A DNA stretch of 64,000 bases from Pseudobdellovibrionaceae bacterium (lineage in GTDB: Bacteria; Bdellovibrionota; Bdellovibrionia; Bdellovibrionales; JAGQZY01). The stretch is from contig JACKAL010000001.1 in assembly GCA_020635085.1 (NCBI GenBank), forward strand, positions 310,001-374,000, given 5' to 3'. A model generated the notes under the pieces. The model ran no database searches. It saw only the letters and a program-made list of their open reading frames with translations, and was not told the origin of the DNA. The translations under genes and the position numbers were made by a program. This document shows, piece after piece, positions 60,163 through 64,000 of this stretch (within the stretch, counting starts at the first letter, position 1; every line of letters begins with the position of its first letter).

Positions 60163-60378
60163 TTAAATCGATAAAACTTTAATCGAAGACCAGCGTCCAC
60201 GATGGACTGTGCCGAGGAGGCGGAACTCCGGGTCTTTATGGTTCACGAGGACAAGTTGATTTATATGTTGTCCCGATTGAATTTTCCAATCACCAGGGTT
60301 GAGGCCGAACTGCCCTAAGGAAAACAAAAGGTTTAAAGTTAAGTGGATCACGGCCGTATCAGAAATATTTGTACTCAT
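60163..60378 (-). CDS. Small protein of unknown function
   Basis: The ATG at 60378 (MSTNISDTAVIHLTLNLLFS) with AAGAAGGAG gives 71 residues; the longer frame adds a basic, unlikely N-terminus. No signal peptide or known domain. It sits alone between the exporter operon and the ribosomal-protein genes. The good ribosome site supports expression. Confidence 0.5.
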   Translation of the reverse strand: MSTNISDTAVIHLTLNLLFSLGQFGLNPGDWKIQSGQHINQLVLVNHKDPEFRLLGTVHRGRWSSIKVLSI

Positions 60379-60566
60379 AGTAAATCTCCTTCTTAAGTGC
60401 TTGATTTCCGGAGATAGCAAGACAAATGCCAGATTATTATAAGGTATAAGGCAAAGAAAATTCGGATATTGTACAAAATGGAGTGGAAAGTTTCGGATTT
60501 CGGACTTTATTAAAAGAAGTCGGGGTAAGAAAAGCGCTAGAAGTTCCAGTGGGTCTTTAAAAAAAT

Positions 60567-60596
60567 AAAAAAGACGCGGTTCTTCGCGTCTTTTTT
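60567..60596. terminator. Intrinsic terminator
   Basis: AAAAAAGACGCG (60567-60578) and CGCGTCTTTTTT (60585-60596) pair perfectly around GTTCTT and end in a T run on the plus strand and, by symmetry, on the minus strand. It probably ends rpsR transcription. The rest of 60379-60705 holds no supported gene. Confidence 0.85.
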
Positions 60597-60705
60597 CATA
60601 GTGACATGGCCAATTCTTTTTTCCTACTCAGAGCCGCAGATCTGAGTATCCATCAAAGGTTCCAAAAAAAATATTTTAGACCCTTCAAAGTTTTTTGGCT
60701 GGCTC

Positions 60706-61053
60706 TTAGAATGAAAATGGTTTTGGAGAAATCATCTCAGGATAACCGTGATCATCATAAGCCAATGAACCTTGTGGCAATAAAGAAAGATTGCGTGCTT
60801 TTTTAATCGCAGATGCAAGTTTCTTTTGCTGGTTGAGGCTTAATTTACTGATACGGGCTGGAGTGATTTTTCCACCCTCTGAGATATAACGGCTAAGGCT
60901 CGCTGGGTCTTTGTAATCGAATACATGATCGCCTTTAAGGTCTGAGCGGTACTTATTACGGATGACTTTGCGCAGTGATGTGTTGTCATTGCTGTCACCT
61001 CTATCGCCGCGGTCAGATCTTTCGCCTCTGTCAGTGCCTTTGTCTTTCATCAT
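60706..61053 (-). CDS. rpsR: 30S ribosomal protein S18 (bS18)
   Basis: A 115-residue protein. The core FDYKDPASLSRYISEGGKITPARISKLSLNQQKKLASAIKKARNLSLLP is typical bS18. The N-terminus has an Arg/Asp/Gly-rich extension (RGERSDRGDRGDSND) not found in most bacteria, and the C-terminus is slightly longer too. It is alone here rather than in the usual rpsF-rpsR-rplI cluster. Confidence 0.93.
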   Translation of the reverse strand: MMKDKGTDRGERSDRGDRGDSNDNTSLRKVIRNKYRSDLKGDHVFDYKDPASLSRYISEGGKITPARISKLSLNQQKKLASAIKKARNLSLLPQGSLAYDDHGYPEMISPKPFSF

Positions 61054-61247
61054 TTACGGACTCCTTAGTTCAAAAATCTGCCTTTAACTCCAGGTTAAAG
61101 GGGCTAAATTGCTCCCAAAAGCTCCTATAGGCGGTTTTAAGCATAAAAAAGCTCTGAGAATCTGATCTTTTACCCCAATTTTGGGTTGCCAACAAGAGAC
61201 TTTTTCAATTATAAACACTTTTTCGATCCATATTTAGAGGAGGCCCT

Positions 61248-61553
61248 GTGGCACGTTGTGAACTATCTGGTAAAAGCCCTGTTGTAAAAAACTTGGTAAG
61301 CCATTCAAACATCAAGACTAAAACAAAGGCGACTCCCAATGTCCAAAAGAAGCGTCTTTATAGCAACAGCCTTGGCGCATTTGTCACTTTAAAGGTTGCC
61401 ACCAGCACGCTAAAATCTCTTGAGCATTGTGGCGGTTTTGACAAATACATTTTAAATCAAGACGATGCAAAAATGTCTGAGCGTGCACTTACGGTGAAAC
61501 GCAAAATTGCGCGCAAGCTTAAATCAAAAAAAACGGCTAAAACTAAGGTGTAA
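61248..61553 (+). CDS. rpmB: 50S ribosomal protein L28 (bL28)
   Basis: A 101-residue protein with a GTG start after AGAGGAGG: ARCELSGKSPVVKNLVSHSNIKTKTKATPNVQKKRLYS with C-terminal basic tail. This is bL28, here with an extra C-terminal Lys-rich stretch. It starts a small operon with L24 and an amidase-like gene. Confidence 0.93.
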   Translation: MARCELSGKSPVVKNLVSHSNIKTKTKATPNVQKKRLYSNSLGAFVTLKVATSTLKSLEHCGGFDKYILNQDDAKMSERALTVKRKIARKLKSKKTAKTKV

Positions 61554-61555
61554 TC

Positions 61556-61825
61556 ATGTCTAAAAAATTAAAAATCAAAAAAGGTGCAACGGTAACGGTA
61601 ATTGCAGGTAACGATAAAGGTAAAACCGGTTCTGTATTAGAAGTAAACCCCACGAAGATGAAAATCAAAGTTCAGGGTGTGCGTATGCAAACGAACTTGG
61701 ATAAAAAAGAAAACGTTTTGGTAAAAACCGAAGGTTTCATTGATTACTCCAATGTTAAACTTGTTGAGTCTGGCGCGAAAAAGTCTAAAGCAAAAAAGAA
61801 AGCATCTAAAACTAAAGAAGCGTAA
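61556..61825 (+). CDS. rplX: Ribosomal protein L24-like (uL24, KOW domain)
   Basis: An 89-residue protein: LKIKKGATVTVIAGNDKGKTGSVLEVNPTKMKIKVQGV is the uL24 KOW motif, followed by a segment EGFIDYSNVKLVE and a Lys-rich tail. uL24 is normally in the S10/spc cluster after rplN. Here it stands 2 bases after rpmB, so it is either the sole copy relocated or a second copy. Confidence 0.85.
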   Translation: MSKKLKIKKGATVTVIAGNDKGKTGSVLEVNPTKMKIKVQGVRMQTNLDKKENVLVKTEGFIDYSNVKLVESGAKKSKAKKKASKTKEA

Positions 61826-62676
61826 TGATGAGAGCACCTTTAAAGGTCGCCCTCATTCCTATGACCTCAACCGATCGTGTTGAGGTCAATGTTCGAAATA
61901 TTCTTAAGTCTCTTGCAATAATTGATCAAAAATTAGATGTGGTTTTTCTCCCGGAAAACTCGCTGTATTTTAATTTTAATGCAAAATTAGATAAAACTCA
62001 TGTGATCCATGCCACCTTGGAAGCCCTTGAGCCTTTAAAGGAATGGGCCAAATCTCACCATACCGTGGTTCATCTCGGTGGAGTGCCTTTTTTTATCGGT
62101 GATCAGGTGAGCAATACATCTTTATTGATCGATACCAATGGGAAAATAAAACCCGTCTATCAAAAAATTCATCTGTTTGATGTGGATATTCCTGATCGTC
62201 GCGTGCGTGAGTCTGATAATTTTACTCCGGGAGTAAGCCCGGCGATTCTGGAGATCAACGGATGGCGGATTGGCCTATCGATTTGCTATGACTTACGTTT
62301 TTCTGAGCTCTATGTCTATTACCATGAGCAAAACGTGGATGCGATTGTTGTTCCGTCATCGTTTTTGGTTGAGACGGGACGGGCCCATTGGGAAGTTTTA
62401 CTGCGCGCTCGCGCCATTGAAGCACAAAGTTACGTCCTGGCGCCTGCCCAGATGGGTGTTCATAAAAGTGAGCTTAAACCTGAGGTTGCGACAAGAACGA
62501 CGTGGGGTGAATCTATGGTTATTGGACCATGGGGTGAGGTACTGGCGCGTTCGGCAAGTTTTGATCGGCAACAAAATACAGACATAGATCTTAAACCCTT
62601 AGTAGTAGAATTAAATAAAGAACCCATCGAAAAAGTGAGAAGCCAGATGCCGACACTCTCACATCGCAGATTATAA
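61825..62676 (+). CDS. Carbon-nitrogen hydrolase (nitrilase/omega-amidase family)
   Basis: A 283-residue protein with the nitrilase triad: E44 in LPENSLYF, K114 in YQKIHLFDV and C154 in GLSICYDLRFSELY. The HLFDVDIP and CYDLRFSE signatures fit the Nit1/Nit2 branch, which hydrolyses omega-amides such as deaminated glutathione. The ATG shares a base with the L24 stop (TAATG), so it is cotranscribed with the ribosomal proteins. Cytoplasmic. Confidence 0.88.
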   Translation: MMRAPLKVALIPMTSTDRVEVNVRNILKSLAIIDQKLDVVFLPENSLYFNFNAKLDKTHVIHATLEALEPLKEWAKSHHTVVHLGGVPFFIGDQVSNTSLLIDTNGKIKPVYQKIHLFDVDIPDRRVRESDNFTPGVSPAILEINGWRIGLSICYDLRFSELYVYYHEQNVDAIVVPSSFLVETGRAHWEVLLRARAIEAQSYVLAPAQMGVHKSELKPEVATRTTWGESMVIGPWGEVLARSASFDRQQNTDIDLKPLVVELNKEPIEKVRSQMPTLSHRRL

Positions 62677-62783
62677 ACCCAGATCGCTAGATAGAGAAAA
62701 AATGTTCTATCTCCAATGTCTAGAAACCCTATTTTTACAGTTGTGAGCCTAGTCAGAAACATCTTAAAGGTTACAATGACATT

Positions 62784-63065
62784 ATGAAATATATCGTCAT
62801 CTTATCTTCCGTTTTATTAAGTCAAGTGAGTTGGGCAGGTGAATGCATTATTGATCCAAATAAAGTCGTGTTTTCGTCTGCGGAACCTTTATTTATCTCT
62901 GCCAACGATGCAAATAGAGATGTGGCCAGTGCCAAGGATGCTAAGCCGGTGCTCGAGGTGGGTTCACCAGATAGGTATCTCGATGTTTTAAAAGAACTCC
63001 ATTCGAGTGAACCACAAACAAGTCGTGTGTGGCTTGAAAGACGCATTCTTAATGAAGCAGATTAA
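62784..63065 (+). CDS. Small exported protein of unknown function
   Basis: A 93-residue product with a signal peptide (MKYIVILSSVLLSQVSWA|GECIID) and one mature Cys. The mature region is polar and acidic. No family recognised. A plain -10-like TATA region is not obvious; it could have its own promoter in the 107-base gap after the amidase gene. Confidence 0.55.
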   Translation: MKYIVILSSVLLSQVSWAGECIIDPNKVVFSSAEPLFISANDANRDVASAKDAKPVLEVGSPDRYLDVLKELHSSEPQTSRVWLERRILNEAD

Positions 63066-63247
63066 TGTGCTAGCAGCAGCGCACCCAAGACGATTTTATC
63101 GAGATAAATAGCCGTATTTTATTACATCGAGCAAGTAAACATCACGCTTGGTTATCAGTTGATTCTCATCTCTCTATGACCTAATACTAGAGAGTATACT
63201 CATTTTCTTAGATTTTACAGTGAGCACAAACTCTTGGTAGGTGAAAT

Positions 63248-64000
63248 ATGTCTTTAGATTCCATTCAGCGCGAAGAAATGCCGGTTGATATTCTTATTAT
63301 TGGTGGTGGGGCCGCAGGTCTCTCGTGTGCTATACAAATCAAAAAATCCATTGATAAGCACAACGAAGCCGTTGCCAGTGGTTCGGCTACCGGGACCCCT
63401 ATAGAGGAACCGATGATCGTGGTTTTGGAAAAGGGTACGGAAGTGGGTGCGCACAGTTTGAGTGGTGCGGTGATGAATCCTGTGGCCATTCAGGAGCTTA
63501 TTCCTGATTATTTAGAAAAAGGTTTTCCAGTGAATTGCGATGTGAAGACTGAATCTTTTTATTATCTCACCGAGAAGGGTTCTCTTAAAAGCCCGATCAT
63601 TCCTCCGCCATTTCATAATAAGGGCAATCACATTGTGTCCTTAAGCGAGATGAATCGTTGGATGGCGCAACAAGCAGAAGCGATGGGGATTAATATTTTT
63701 GCGGGCTTTACCGCGGTAGAAGTTCTCATCGAAGAGGGTAAGGTCGTTGGTGCACGCACGGGAGATCGCGGTGTAAATAAAAATGGGGAACCTAAAGAAA
63801 ACTTTGAGCCAGGCATGCTCATTAAAGCGAAAGTTACGATTTTTGCCGATGGAACACGTAGTCCTTTATTAAAAACCGTGGCCGAAAAATTGGGATTGCG
63901 CGATGGCCGTAACCCTGAGGTGTTTGAGCTCGGAGTTAAAGAAATTATTCAGCTTCCAAAGGGAAGTTTGCCAGCAGGGCACGTGACCCACACGCTCGGG
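63248..64000 (+). CDS. Electron transfer flavoprotein-ubiquinone oxidoreductase, N-terminal part
   Basis: The frame is cut by the window end after about 251 residues. The FAD motif IIGGGAAGLS (residues 18-27), VVLEKGTEVGAHSLSGAVMNP, SEMNRWMAQQAEAMG and GARTGDRGVNKNGEPKENFEPG are strongly diagnostic of ETF-QO. The [4Fe-4S] C-terminal domain lies outside the window. It passes electrons from ETF (fatty-acid and amino-acid oxidation) to the quinone pool at the inner membrane. Confidence 0.92.
   Translation, partial: MSLDSIQREEMPVDILIIGGGAAGLSCAIQIKKSIDKHNEAVASGSATGTPIEEPMIVVLEKGTEVGAHSLSGAVMNPVAIQELIPDYLEKGFPVNCDVKTESFYYLTEKGSLKSPIIPPPFHNKGNHIVSLSEMNRWMAQQAEAMGINIFAGFTAVEVLIEEGKVVGARTGDRGVNKNGEPKENFEPGMLIKAKVTIFADGTRSPLLKTVAEKLGLRDGRNPEVFELGVKEIIQLPKGSLPAGHVTHTLG

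Overview
The window looks like part of a chromosome of a Bdellovibrionota-type (delta-proteobacteria-like, Gram-negative) bacterium. This is inferred from gene style: many outer-membrane and lipoprotein genes, AT-rich composition, and TolC/MacAB-type export. No 16S gene is present to confirm it.

Layout. (1) 1-6.8 kb: ordinary chromosomal genes (metallopeptidase-like protein, D-amino-acid-oxidase-type flavoprotein, GNAT acetyltransferase, SAM methyltransferase, three exported hypotheticals), ending in an ISL3-family transposase remnant. (2) 6.88-17.38 kb: a first integrated element with integrase, excisionase, small DNA-binding protein, Replic_Relax protein, lipoprotein, VirD4/TraG coupling ATPase, VirB10, VirB9, an HTH + nucleotidyltransferase toxin-antitoxin-like pair, and an IS3-family copy flanked by two truncated genes (patatin, DUF2779). 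(3) 17.38-32.8 kb: a second, related element with the same module order plus an almost complete VirB-type conjugation apparatus (VirB2, 3, 4, 5, 6, 8, 9, 10 and an FtsK-like ATPase), a Doc-type toxin-antitoxin pair and its own regulators. (4) 32.8-52.9 kb: a cargo-like block for life on nitrite/nitric oxide. It holds HemJ, a PLP decarboxylase, class II ribonucleotide reductase, DUF2249, beta-carbonic anhydrase, copper-storage protein, NirK fused to cytochrome c, NirV, SCO, NnrS, two DNR-like Crp/Fnr regulators with a ferredoxin between them, an outer-membrane porin, a hemerythrin-like protein and norCBQD. (5) 53.31-53.39 kb: tRNA-Pro(UGG), whose 3' end faces the island. (6) 53.7-64 kb: visibly less AT-rich core genes (outer-membrane protein, TolC-MacA-MacB exporter, ribosomal S18, L28 and L24, a nitrilase-family amidase, ETF-ubiquinone oxidoreductase).

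Main reading. The 3' end of tRNA-Pro (TGGTCGGGG on the plus strand with its A-rich flank) recurs just beyond each of the two integrase genes, at 6877-6890 and 17372-17388. The simplest model is a tandem array of two related integrative elements at one tRNA-Pro site. The NO-respiration block lies between the second integrase and the tRNA, so it would be cargo of the second element.

How the cargo fits together. NirK would reduce nitrite to NO and NorCB would reduce NO to N2O. No NosZ or nitrate reductase is seen here. Copper handling (Csp, SCO), cofactor supply (HemJ), NO-insensitive dNTP synthesis (NrdJ), NO-associated proteins (NnrS, hemerythrin-like) and DNR-like regulators accompany them. 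Five copies of an ATGA-N6-TCAT palindrome lie upstream of the decarboxylase-hemJ, nrdJ, nirK, regulator/porin and hemerythrin/norC transcription units, which suggests one regulon.
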